64,000 nt of DNA from Channa striata. Taxonomy: Eukaryota > Chordata > Actinopteri > Anabantiformes > Channidae. Numbering within the stretch: position 1 is the stretch's first letter; each line of letters starts with the position of its first letter. The notes beneath the pieces are model-generated. The model was not told where the DNA came from and did no database searches. It was given only the letters and a program-made list of their open reading frames with translations. Of the stretch, positions 35,191-45,389 are shown one piece after another. The stretch lies in contig CM065183.1 of NCBI GenBank assembly GCA_033026295.1, positions 372,001 through 436,000 of the forward strand, given 5' to 3'. A program made the position numbers and the translations under genes.

Positions 35191-35586
35191 CAAACATTTC
35201 TTTTGGGGGAGAAATGTTCGATTCTGTTTTGGGGGAAAGTGTTACGACCTTGGTGGTAATGTGTACCTTGTCTCTCCCTGTGTGTGTGTGTGAATTTGTA
35301 TGAAGAATGTGGCTACCGGTTAAGTGTGTGATTGGCTGGCAGATTTACTGGATGCCGTTCCAGGAGTGGATTGGTTGCAGTCTCAACCTGAGGGGTTTTA
35401 AATCCAATGTCTCCCAGTCCAACCCGGGACTCTCCTCTCGCCCACCGTCAGACCATCCTACTAACTTGTTGGAGCTCACGCCACGAAATCTGTTTTAAGG
35501 GTGTGGTTAGCCTTTTTTAGTTTTCTCCTGTTTTGGGGTATGAGAATAGGTTAGTTCATTGTATATTACTCTTTCGGCTTTTCCCA

Positions 35587-37243
35587 TCAGGGGTCGTCAC
35601 AGCGAATCAACCTTTTCCACTTCACTCTATCCTGGGCATCTTCCTCACTGATACCAGCTAACCTCATGTCCTCTGTTAGAACATCCATATATCTCCTCCT
35701 TGGTCGTCCTCTCGCCCTCTTGCCTGGCAGCTTCATCTCTAAAATGCTTCTACCAATATATTCACTGTCCCTTCTCTGCACATGTCCAAACCATCTCAAT
35801 CTGGCCTCTCTGACTTTGTTGCTAACGCACGCAACGTGCGCTGTCCCTCTGATGAGCTCGTTCCTTATTCTATCCAACCTTGTCACTCCTAAGGAGAACC
35901 TCAACATCTTCATCACTGCTGCTTCCATCTCTGCCTCTTGTCTCTTTCTCACTGCTACTGTCTCTAGCCCATAGAGCAGAGCTGGTCTCACCACTGTCTT
36001 GTACACCTTTCCTTTGAGTCTTGCTGACACTCTTCTGTCACACAACACTCTTTACACTTTCCTCCACCCATTCCAACCCGCCTGCACTCGACTCTTCACC
36101 TCTTTTCCACACTCCCCATCACACTGAACTGTTGACCCCCAAGTACTTAAACTCCTGCACCTTCTTCACCTCAGCCCCCTGTAACCTCACGCTTCTAACT
36201 CGCTCCTTCTCGTTTACACACGTATTCTGTCTTGCTACGACTGACTTTCATGCCTCTGCTTTCCAGAGCAAACCTCCACCTCTCCAGCTGTTCCTCCACC
36301 TGCTCTCTACTCTCACTGCAAATCACAATCTCATCTGCAAACATCATTGTCCAGGGAGATTTCTGTCTGACCTCATCTGTCAACCTGTCCATCACCATAG
36401 CAAACAAAAAGGGACTCAAAGCTGATCCTTGGTTTAGACCCACCTCCACCTTGAACTCCTCTGTCTGACCTACGGCACATCTCACCACCGTCATGCTCCT
36501 CTCATACATGTCCTGAACTACTCTGACGTACTTCTCTGCCACTCCCGACAACTTCATACAGTACCACAGCTCCTCCCTCGGCACCCTGTCATACGCCTTC
36601 TCTGTAAATCCACAAAGACACAATGCAGCTCCTTCTGACCAACTCTGTACTTTTCCATCAACAATCTCAAAGCGAAAACGGCATCAGTGGTGCTCTTACG
36701 GGGCATGAAACCATACTGCTGCTCACAAATCTCCACCTCCTTCCTAAGCCTGGCTTCCACTACTCTTTCCCACAGCTTCATTGTGTGGCTCATAAGCCTT
36801 ATCCCTCTGTAGTTGCTGCAGTTCTGCATGTCAATCTTAAAGATTGGCACCAGAATGCTTCTCCTCCATTCCTCAGGCATCTTCTCACTCTCTAAAATCC
36901 TGTTAAACAGACTTGTCAGAAACTTTAGTGCTGTCTCTCCTAGACACTTCCACACTTCCACAGGTACTTTATCAGGACCAACAGCCTTCCCGCTCTTCAT
37001 CTTTTTCAGAGCCTTCCTCACCTCATCCTTTCTAATCTCTGCTATTTCCTGCTCCACAACATCCACATCTTCCTCCCTTCTTTCCCTGTAATTTTCCTCA
37101 TTCATCAGCTCCTCAAAATACTCCTTCCATCTTCTCTGCACACTCTCCTTCCTTGTTAGCACCTTTTCATCTCTGTCTTTAATCACCCTTATCTGTTGCA
37201 CATCTTTCCCATCCCTATCTCTCTGTCTGGCTATCCTGTACAA
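35587..37243 (-). pseudogene. RTE-d reverse-transcriptase domain
   Basis: The first frame (37243-36554) carries KAVGPDKVPVEVWKCLGE, NYRGIRLMSHTMKLWERVVE and EQQYGFMPRKSTTDAVFAL. After a one-base shift the second frame (36623-36195) carries KAYDRVPREELWYCMKLSG, GLNQGSALSPFLFAMVMD and the active-site block FADE where FADD is expected. A third frame (36048-35587) carries the C-terminal LRWFGHVQRRDSEYIGR and GRPRRRYMDVL. Two frame breaks and the D-to-E change make it inactive. Confidence 0.88.
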
Positions 37244-37548
37244 GTCCTTCTCTCCTTCCTCCGTGTCTAACCTGTCATACAGCTCATCTTAAGCTTTCTG
37301 TTTGGCCTTTGCCACCTCCCTATTCACTCTGCGCTGCACTTCCTTGTACTCCTTTCTACTTTCCTCAGTCCTTTCTACATTCCATTTCCTTTTAGCTAAC
37401 CTCTTCCTCTGGATGCAGTCCTGTACTTCCTCATTCCACCACCAAGTGTCTTTATCTTCTTTCTCTCTTTTCAGATGACACACCAAGCACCTTCTTACCT
37501 GTTTCCCTGATTACCTCTGCTGTAGTTTCCCAGTCATCTGGAAGCTCT

Positions 37549-37942
37549 TCAATTCAATTCAATTCAATTCAACTTATTTATATAGTGCCAATTTACAACA
37601 AGGTCTTCTTAGGGCACTTTACATAATAAAGTCAAGACTATACAAACATGTAGAGAAAACCCAACTAATCCCCCTTGAGCAAGCCATAGGCAACAGTGGA
37701 GAGGAAAAACTCCCTTTACCGGAAGAAACCTCCAGCAGAACCAGGCTCAGGGTGGACGGCCATCTGCCTTGACCGGTTGGGCTGAGTGGAAAGTGGAGAG
37801 AGAAAAGAACAGAGCAACAAAAGCAACAAGAAACATTGAGCAGGTTAGTAGGACCAGTAGCTGCACACTGGAGGACACACAGCGCCAAATCCGGGGACAC
37901 CTGAAGACAGGGAGAGAGAGAGGGGGAAAGAGAGGGAGAGGT
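37549..37942 (-). mobile_element. L2 3'-end insertion inside RTE-d
   Basis: Tail AATTCAATTCAATTCAATTC starts at about 37550 and the copy ends 5'-truncated in the pyrimidine-rich UTR near 37942. RTE sequence is continuous when it is removed, and the short word TCTTC is repeated at both edges (37545-37549 and 37943-37947), a possible target duplication. Confidence 0.9.
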
Positions 37943-37959
37943 CTTCCTGACCACCCAAA

Positions 37960-38759
37960 GCCTGTCTCAACTTCTGCCTGAATTCCTCACAATTTTCTTC
38001 ATTCTTTAGCTTCCACCACTTGGTCTTCTTTTCTGTATTTTCTCTCTTCTTCTTCCTGACCACCAGAGTTATCTTACACACCACCATGCAATGCTGTCTG
38101 GCTACACTCTGTCCTACCACCACTTTACAGTCACTAACCTCTCTTAAATGTCCTCGTCTACATAGGATGTAGTCCACCTGTGTACTCCTACCTCCACTCT
38201 TGTATGTCACTCTGTGTTCCCCTCTCTTCTGGAAGTAAGTGTTGACCACAGCCATTTGCATCCTCTTAGCAAAGTCCACCACCATCTGTGTGTCTGGATT
38301 CATTTCCTTTACACCAAACCTGCCCATCACCTCCTCATCACCTCTGTTCCCCTCACCAACATGCCCAATAAAGTCTGCTCCAACAACTACTCTCTCTCCT
38401 CTGGGGATACTCTCTACAACCTCATCAAACTCACTGCAGAATCTCTCCTTCTCTACTAACTCACAGCCAACTTGTGGAGCATACCCACTGACTGCATTCA
38501 CCATCACCCCTTTGATTTCTAGCTTTAGGCTAATCACCCTGTCTGAGACTCTTTTCACCTCTAGAAGATTGTTAACAAACTCCCTGTTCAAGATCACTCC
38601 AACCCCGTTTCTCTTCCTATCCACCCCATGGTAGAACAGTTTGTATCCTCCTCCAATACTACGTGCTTTGCTGCCCTTCCACCTCGTCTCCTGCACACAC
38701 AGTACATTTACCTTCCATCTCTCCATCATGTCTGCCAGCTCTCTACCTTTCCCTGTCAT
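37960..38759 (-). pseudogene. RTE-d endonuclease domain
   Basis: The frame opens MTGKGRELADMMERWKVNVL and contains LCVQETRWKGSKA (catalytic glutamate block), VSGYAPQVGCELVEKE, VVVGADFIGHVGEGN (usual D-N pair altered to D-I), VVNTYFQKRGEHRVTYKSGG and STQVDYILCRR. It is the longest endonuclease reading among the RTE copies here. It runs into the L2 insertion at 37942. The mutated GADFNGH-type block suggests reduced or lost activity. Confidence 0.85.
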
Positions 38760-39324
38760 TGTGCCAACGTTAAGAGTCCCTACTCTCAGATCTAAGCTCC
38801 TGCCTTTCCCCTTCTCTCTCTGACCACTAACCCTTCTGCCTCCTCTCCTTCTTCGACCAATAGTAGTCCACCGGCACCCTGTAGGTTAACAGCACCGGTG
38901 GCGGTCATTGTTAACCTGGGCCTCGACCAATCCGGTATGAAAGTGGTATGGATGACTCGCATGGTTGTACTTAGCAAGTTTTACGCCGGATGCCCTTCCT
39001 GACGCAACCCTCTCTATTTATCTGGGCTTGGGACCGGCACAGAAGTTACTGGCTTGCAACCCTTGGGGCTAGATTAGGTGAGTTCATTGTATGATTTTTG
39101 TTTTATTTTACGTTTGATTAGTTAAGAACAGGCTAGCCGGTGTAGTTATTTTTGTTTGTTATTTTTGGCTGGACCCACCCTAAAGTTGTGAACTTGTGTC
39201 TAACGAGACGAACAATAAACCTTGTGGGCTGAAGTTTATCTTGTCTAGTGGTTTTTGGGCGCTGGGAAGAGGGGTGTCTCAATTTGTGTTGCATCCTGGT
39301 TTTCCCCTAGGCCAGGGCGTAACA

Positions 39325-39988
39325 AATGTTTTCATTAAGGCTATAACATTTTGGGACATAGTAGTTTGGATAGGGTCTAAGAGATTTGTTGATCGATATT
39401 ATCACTTACCAGACCCATCAGGAATTTGTGATGTTGGGATCACACCAATAATTCAACCAATACCCCATGACTTGTAATTTAAAATTACATAAAATTATTG
39501 CAACCCTTTTGCAAAAAAAAAGGATTTTAGACCACAACAAAACAAGGTTTGTGAAGGAACTTAATAACACTGTTGTTTAAAATTCATTAATTTTTTTCTG
39601 CTTCAAACAGTTATATGTTTTTGTGTTTAATATTTAATTTTTTGAAGAAATCTAGTTTTTATTTTATTTTAATTTTTAATTAATAGTTAATAGTTTTGAT
39701 TTCTAAAACTAGTTTAGGTTTTATGGGCAGGTCAGTATCGGCGGGGCATATATAAGGGGAAGTACCTTGACAACTAACTATGAACAGCCTCCCTTGTTCT
39801 TCTATCCTCTTTGGGCTGGTAGCAAAAACTGTTGAACAATGGTATGCAATTAGTTATTTCTGCTGCATTGCCTATGTGATTTTCAAATGAAATAAATTGT
39901 GGGGTTATCATTCTGTGACCTAAAAATGGTTGCCATCCAACCTGACTGAGTTAGAGTGGATTTACAAATGAAAATGGCATAAAATCAG
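39325..39988. other. Unassigned sequence with a TATA-like site
   Basis: AT-rich flank of the Gmr1 LTR. TATATAA occurs at 39749-39755 after a GGCGGGG word, and an ATG at 39780 opens a short hydrophobic frame (MNSLPCSSILFGLVAKTVEQ). No downstream exon was found. Confidence 0.35.
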
Positions 39989-40250
39989 ACTGGTCTGCAC
40001 TTATATAGCGCTTTTCTACCTGTTGGTACTCGGAGCGCTTTACACTGCTTCTTATCTACCCAGTCACACTCTCAAACACACACACACATTTATACACCGA
40101 TGGGGGAGCTGCTATGCAGCTGGGACGCTCACCGGGAGCAACTAAGCGGGGTTCAGTGTCTTGCTCAAGGACACTTTGACATGTGACCAGAGGAGCCAGG
40201 GATTGAACCAACAACTGTAGAATTGGTGGAAAACCGCGCTACCAAACTAT
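39989..40250 (-). mobile_element. tRNA-derived SINE (AFC-like)
   Basis: On the minus strand it begins near an A-box-like TTGGTAGCGCGGTTTTC, carries a B-box-like GGTTCAATCCCTGG and a body CAAGACACTGAACCCCGCTT. It ends with AAAAGCGCTATATAAGTGC and AGACCAGTC. It is the best full-length SINE of this family in the window. A CACACACA run lies at about 40077-40088. Confidence 0.85.
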
Positions 40251-40546
40251 GCTTAAATGTGTGGTGCATTACAGAAGAGTTGGTTCTAATGTTTTCGCCA
40301 CCCTCTTTAAAATAAATATTAAACATTAGAACGACTTCTTTTGTACAGGCATAGCCCTTGAAAGTGTCTTCCCCTCCTGTGGAAGCTCGTCTCCCGTAGA
40401 AGCTTCTGAGAAAACGGAGGGCAAACCTCCTTATGTGAATCAATAGTTCACTACAGCAGGATAACAGGAGAATAATATCATTATGTAATTACAGAAACAG
40501 GAGAGAATAAAATGTATTTGGTCATGAATACAGATTTGAAGTATTT
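40251..40546. other. Unassigned spacer
   Basis: No recognised feature. The minus-strand 92-codon frame at 40165-40443 overlaps the SINE and is not a gene. Confidence 0.4.
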
Positions 40547-40915
40547 TTTCAATTAAACGTTATTTATATAGTGCCAATTCACATCAATGTCACCTCAAGC
40601 CACTTTACATAGTAAAGTCAAGACTATACAGACATTTATAGAAAACCCAACAATCCCCCCTTGAGCAGCTATAGGCAACAGTGGAAAGGAAAAACTCCCT
40701 TTAACGGAAGACACCTCCAGCAGAACCAGGCTGAGTTGGGCTGAGTGGAAAACATTGGGCATTGGAAAGTGTCTCAGTACATCAGGGGTTGGTCCCCCTA
40801 GCAATCTAAGCCTGTAGCAGCAGGACTAGAACTAACTACAAGCTTTATCAAAGAGGAAGGTTTTGAGCCTAGTCTTAAAAGTAGATAGGGTTCCACAGGA
40901 GAAGCACTTGAAAGC
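40547..40915 (-). mobile_element. L2 LINE 3'-end fragment
   Basis: The minus strand shows the GGCACTATATAAATAACGTT-like terminus near 40565, the UTR block CCTGGTTCTGCTGGAGG, and upstream the C-terminal AAGACTAGGCTCAAAACCTT piece (about 40865). The middle of the UTR is deleted around 40735-40800. Confidence 0.8.
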
Positions 40916-41516
40916 TAAAGACTCTGTAGGAGTCTGGACAGTAAAAACATTATTGCAGCCCACGATGAAATACTAATCCAAGTAATTCAGGTAACTTTTG
41001 TATGTTACAGTATGATAAATATTGAAAATACTCTCACGTTGACTGATCACTGCATGTGGTTCTTTCCTGGAAAAATATTTCAAACAAAGCAAACTTGGCA
41101 TTAATGCTCTGGACTTATCACTTATCACACTTACCAGCTTATCACTATGGTAAAGTGATAAAAAAATTTTTACATCTGTTGTGTATTATTCGCAGTTTAT
41201 TAAAATAAATTCGCCGACATACCAGACGACATATTTTTAGGCAATTTAAATCAGTGCCAATGTTTTCAAGGGCAGTGTAGTCTTAGTACTAGGACTTAAA
41301 TGTCTTTCTATGAACATCTCCTGCTTTAACAGCAACTGGGAGGGGCTGCTGTGTGAGGACTGAACAACCTCTTTCCAAAAGTCTCTAATAACACCAGAAT
41401 GATGGCAGCATACTAAGACGTGTTTCGTATGAGCTCTCAGCACTCCCTTCTATTTTTATTGTATTTATATTTCCAAAATCAACATTACATTCCTGAAAGA
41501 TAGACAAATTCTTTCA
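40916..41516. other. Unassigned sequence
   Basis: AT-rich, no gene or repeat recognised. Confidence 0.4.
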
Positions 41517-41519
41517 TTG

Positions 41520-41763
41520 TTAAGCACCTCTATTCTTCTAATCCAACAATACCAAATCCCTTCAAAAAAGCAACCTTACACCCAATATTTAAAAAAACAG
41601 CTGAAAACAGAATTCTTTCGCATCTTCCTTACATCTTTAAGGACTCACTTAAAAAAAAAAAACTCTTTTCTGCTCTTATTGTACTTATATGTCATAAAAC
41701 AGAAACACTTCTTCTGAAGTCGCTTTGGATAAAAGCCTCTGCCAAATGACTAAATGTAAATGT
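41520..41763 (+). mobile_element. LINE 3'-end fragment sharing a SINE-type tail
   Basis: A decayed coding end (QLKTEFFRIFLTSLRTHL) is followed by TCGCTTTGGATAAAAGCC and AATGACTAAATGTAAATG. The terminal 40 bases are the complement of the tails of the SINEs at 43.4, 45.5 and 61.3 kb. The LINE clade is not certain. Confidence 0.55.
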
Positions 41764-41850
41764 CAGAGACTCAGTGTGAGTGAGCTAACAAACTGTTAGC
41801 TAACAATAACCACAACTATTGTTTTCGACACAATTATTGATTGTGGGGAC

Positions 41851-41944
41851 CTAAAAGCTGAAAACAGGAAGTGTTACGGACCTGTCCTGTCATTTTGGTT
41901 TGTCCCTGTTTTTCCCTGTCTCACTTCCTGTTTTCAGCTTTTAG
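41851..41944. repeat. Perfect 23-bp inverted repeat across the LTR left edge
   Basis: The left arm 41851-41873 lies almost wholly outside the LTR and the right arm 41922-41944 lies inside it, with 48 bases between. Both contain the target word GGAAG or its complement. Confidence 0.85.
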
Positions 41945-42460
41945 TTTGAGGCCTGTCTGCTCCACTTCCTGTTCATAGCCTCTTGCCCATTACCACTCAT
42001 TAGCCCTGACTATCTTCACCTTTTCCCCTTTTCATTTATACATGCCTTTCCCCTCAGTTGCCAGGCCGTTCATTTGTTGCTGCTGTCCCTGCATGCTGTT
42101 GGTCACTGTTCTCTGACCTATGATTCTATATATCACCCTGTTCTGGACTGGTTTTTCTGCCCTGCCTTGGCATTTAACAATGCCGATTATTTGTTGTTCT
42201 GTTTTCTGACCCGTTTAAGGTTCTGTTTTGTTTGTTAGTTGTCCTCTAGTTCTCTGCCCTGTTTAGTTTAGTTGCATCTCTTTTACCCAGATTTATAATT
42301 ACTTTCCTGTGTAGTTTGTGTCCTCCATTGGGAGTGTGTTCCTTTTTTTGTACCTGTCTGTCGCAATAAATCCATTTTATGTTACAACCCCCACTAGCTC
42401 TGTTCTTCTCTGTCTCTTTTACCAGTGTCCTTTAAAACCTCCAATACACATACTGTGACA
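41872..42460 (+). repeat. Solo LTR, 589 bp, with 5-bp target duplication
   Basis: The boundaries are TGTTACGGACC at 41872 and TACTGTGACA at 42460. GGAAG occurs directly on both sides (41867-41871 and 42461-42465). Near-inverted termini TGTTAC/GTGACA and an AATAAA at about 42366-42371 support an LTR read on the plus strand. No internal region is present. The parent family is not identified. Confidence 0.75.
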
Positions 42461-42465
42461 GGAAG

Positions 42466-43217
42466 TTACTAACGAAGAGACTCCTACTCTCCCGGTAACT
42501 TGTTACAAACTACCGGTTGCTAAAAAACCAACTCTACCATACAGTCGTGCAGCACTCCTAAATATGACGATGGCAATGCCTCCCTTGCAAACTCGAAGTG
42601 ACGCTGTAGAGAAGATGATGGAAATTGCTCATGGTAAGATCATTAGTATTAAGGAGAGAATCAATAACGCAGAACAATGAGTAGAAACAAGGGGAAAAGT
42701 TACATAGTAATGCAATCTACAATGATATCAGTGAATAATTTCAGTTGTCATCACTTGATTTCTTGGTCTACCACCTGATCACTTTACTTTACCTCCATGA
42801 ATAGAATGGTAATAACCAGTAGCAGACCCAAAACTACTCGAGCCAAACAATCCAGGACTTCTGACAATGACAAATGGTGGAAGGAATAAACAACCAGTGG
42901 GAAAAAAAAAACAAAATTTTTTTCTTTCAACTTTCAACACATTTAAAATATCTCTTAATGACTACATAGGGGAGAAGCAGTGAGGTTTATGGGAAATGTG
43001 ATCCCATAAAGAGATATACGCAATGAGAACACCCTGCTCTGATCTGTCCCTTAATTTTAACGACTTATCATGTTCAGAGTCCTTGGGTTGGAGCACACCA
43101 TGTCAGTTACATGGCAAAATGTTACTGACATACACTGGCAGACTAGCATTTATACTCACACCTACAGAAAATTCAGTCACCACCCTCACAAGAACAGGAA
43201 GAACATGCAAACGCCAC
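42466..43217. other. Unassigned sequence
   Basis: No gene is recognised. AGGAAGAACATGCAAACGCCAC just before 43218 faintly resembles the conserved central domain of V-SINEs. Confidence 0.4.
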
Positions 43218-43254
43218 AAATCTACTAGAACCTTTTAAAGGTTCTAGTAGATTT
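43218..43254. repeat. Near-perfect 37-bp palindrome
   Basis: Arms AAATCTACTAGAACCTTT and AAAGGTTCTAGTAGATTT surround a single central base. It has no flanking transposon features. Confidence 0.88.
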
Positions 43255-43429
43255 GCAGCCCTCTCGTATGTCTATCTAATAATCAGATAACATTTCATTT
43301 AAATTATCATTTAAATTATAATGGTCATCCCCTCAAGGAAAACCTTTGCTTTAGATTACAACCTGTGACTTACATGGTAAGTACAGCAAACATACTGTGT
43401 ACTTATTAGTAACAACGCTGTCAACCTCC

Positions 43430-43503
43430 ACATTTACATTTACATTTAGTCATTTGGCAGACACTTTTATCCAAAACAACGTATGAGTGAGGTACAAGGT
43501 TAG
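43430..43503 (-). mobile_element. SINE tail fragment
   Basis: ACATTTAGTCATTTGGCAGA followed by CACTTTTATCCAAAACAACG and GAGTGAGGTACAAGG matches the tail part of the SINE at 45.5 kb. Confidence 0.7.
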
Positions 43504-44056
43504 CAAAATAAATCATTTTTGTTACTGCAAGCATTGGAGAAAAACAGGGTAACTTAATGAGACTAAGAACAATGCCTACAATGTAGATATTTTGTAGTTA
43601 AGAAGAAGATAAGAGGCTTCACTTTAAATTTACAGTCCTCATTAGTGTTACCTACAATATAACAACAGGTAACATAGGGGTTTAGAAATAGTAGGTTTTG
43701 AAAAAAATGAATCATGATTAAATTTTCATTGCATTAAAGCATATGAAACCAATTTAAATCAGTGAAAATTTAGTATTCTAAACCACTTATTATTAATGAA
43801 ATATCACATGATAGGTGCGGGTTAGTGCTGCCACCTCATTTCTCACAAATTACCATATCCAAACCCCTTTGTTGCCTGTTACACAGTAAGTACAACAGAT
43901 GAGGGCTGTAATTTAAAGTGGAGCGTCCTACCCTCTTCTTATATGTATTAACACCATCACAGGATTAATGGTTTGGATCTTGATTAAGAATTTTTAGTGA
44001 CCTAAACTGGATTTTTAGTTGAAGACCCGTCACCTAGAATCGTATATACATCCATA
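43504..44056. other. Unassigned sequence
   Basis: AT-rich, no recognised gene or repeat. Confidence 0.4.
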
Positions 44057-44430
44057 TTCAATTCAACTTTATTTATATGTTGTAGCTCTGCTGCTATAGA
44101 CTTATACTGCTGGGGGACCAACCCCTAATGCACTGAGACACTTTCCTCCTCTCAGCCCACATTTATATGACAACACTGTATGACATTAGCTCTGTGTCTT
44201 CTTTCTACCGTAGTCGTGCTTCTCCCTCTTTGTCTCCCTCTCTCTGTCAGGGACACCTGAAGACAGGCTTCAGTTGTCCCCGGCTTTGGAGCTGTGTGTC
44301 TTCCTGTGCGCAGCTACTAGTCCTAACAACCTGCCCAATGTTTTCCACTCACCATAACCTGTCAAGGCAGATGGCTGCCAACCCTGAGCCTGTTCTGCTG
44401 GAGGTTTCTTCCATTAAAGCAGTGCTTCTC
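44057..44430 (+). mobile_element. Rearranged L2 3'-UTR fragment
   Basis: It starts with an L2 tail in the opposite orientation (ATTCAATTCAACTTTATTTA) and continues with plus-strand UTR: GCTGCTATAGACTTATACTG, TATGACATTAGCTCTGTGTC and GTTCTGCTGGAGGTTTCTTC. The order implies a foldback or two-step rearrangement of one copy. Confidence 0.75.
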
Positions 44431-45257
44431 AATTATTTTCTGTTACGCCACCCTATAGCAAAAGAAGACAATTCGCGCCATAGCTAAGGCTACACAGCAT
44501 CATAGGATGTCCTTAACAGAAGCATGGATCTCAGGATCTTAGTGTCCTTAGAAGGATCGGCCACTTTGGCCTATTGTTCAGGGCATCAGTGGTTGGACCA
44601 GTCCAGTTTTCAATGTGCCTCTCATTTAATCAGAAAAAGGTGACTAAAAAAATCAAAAGATGCATTTTAGATTTTGGGTAGCATATTAAAATATTGCTAT
44701 TGGTCTAACTTCATGTACAGTTTTCAACAAGGTAGATTTTAGAGTAAAGTTGTGAAACTAAACTAAGTTAGGTACCTGTACTTCAGAGAGCATTTGTTAA
44801 GGATGTCAGTGTTAGATACCTGCCAGTAACCAAATTTTTCAGAATAATATTGAAAACTAGGAAAGAAAGAAAGAAACAAAAAAATATACAATATGATAAC
44901 AATTAAGGGAACAATTCTTGTCCCAGCATGCAACCTTGTAATGGACATTTGCAGAGCACAAGAAATCACAATTTCATCTTGAAGCTGTAAATAAAATTAC
45001 AGGATTAAACAGAACACAATTAATGCTGTGCTCTTTGTGTCCAAAGAGCATTAATGTGCTATAACTGAGCTAGCATTTTTTAGCATTTTAAAATTTTTAG
45101 CCTGATATAATGTGACATGTGTTGAAATGTTCTGCTCAAAAGGGACAACTGGATGTCACAGTTTACAGAAAGAAATACTGGTAAGTAGTGCAAAATATTC
45201 TATAAAGCTTTTAGTTGTCCATACTTATTGACTAACTGCAAAGAACTTTTTACTAGA
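44431..45257. other. Unassigned sequence
   Basis: No gene is recognised. An imperfect hairpin at about 45017-45055 pairs ATTAATGC...TCTTTG with CAAAGAGCATTAAT. Confidence 0.4.
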
Positions 45258-45389
45258 ATAACAACATTTATTTGTCACCTGAGCACATATACATTTGCAC
45301 ATACATGTTACAGTGAAATGTTGTCCTCTGCATTTAACCCATCCCTCTGGGGGGAGCAGTGGGCTGCCACCACCAGCGTGCAGGGGAGC
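45258..45389. mobile_element. SINE-like fragment
   Basis: ACAGTGAAATGTTGTCCTCT, GCATTTAACCCATCCCTCTG and GGAGCAGTGGGCTGCCA form a motif series I recall as common in teleost SINE-like repeats. The head and tail are not clear, so family and strand are left open. Confidence 0.5.

Larger units (their letters stand above)
35565..39075 (-). mobile_element. RTE-d, most complete RTE LINE, inserted in the LTR
   Basis: The flanks AGGTTAGTTCATTGTAT (35548-35564) and AGGTGAGTTCATTGTAT (39076-39092) form a 17-bp target duplication with one mismatch. The minus-strand element has an intact 5' UTR (from about 39075), a nearly full endonuclease (38759 downward) and RT frames 37243-36554, 36623-36195 and 36048-35587. 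An L2 3' fragment (37554-37942) splits the linker between endonuclease and RT. Excluding it, the element is about 3.1 kb. Confidence 0.93.
32756..39324 (+). mobile_element. Decayed Gmr1-type Ty3/gypsy element with interrupted 3' LTR
   Basis: The order on the plus strand is gag-like frame (32829-33330), integrase (about 33800-34600), a region open to 34880, the start of reverse transcriptase (about 35010-35150), a polypurine tract GGGGGAAAG (35231-35239) and a 3' LTR (35240-39324). Integrase before RT is the Ty1/copia-like order known in the Gmr1 group of Ty3/gypsy elements and opposite to other Ty3/gypsy. The protease is not recognised. No 5' LTR is visible; the left edge near 32756 is uncertain. 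RTE-d and an L2 fragment lie inside the 3' LTR. Confidence 0.8.
35240..39324 (+). repeat. 3' LTR of the Gmr1-type element, split by RTE-d
   Basis: The LTR begins TGTTACGACC (35240) and ends GGGCGTAACA (39324), with inverted TGTTACG/CGTAACA termini. Without the insertion it is about 560 bases. AACAATAAACC near 39209 fits an LTR polyadenylation signal. Confidence 0.82.

Noticed and set aside
39989..40250. A functional tRNA gene
   Set aside because: A- and B-box-like words are present, but no cloverleaf can be drawn and the sequence continues into a SINE body and tail.
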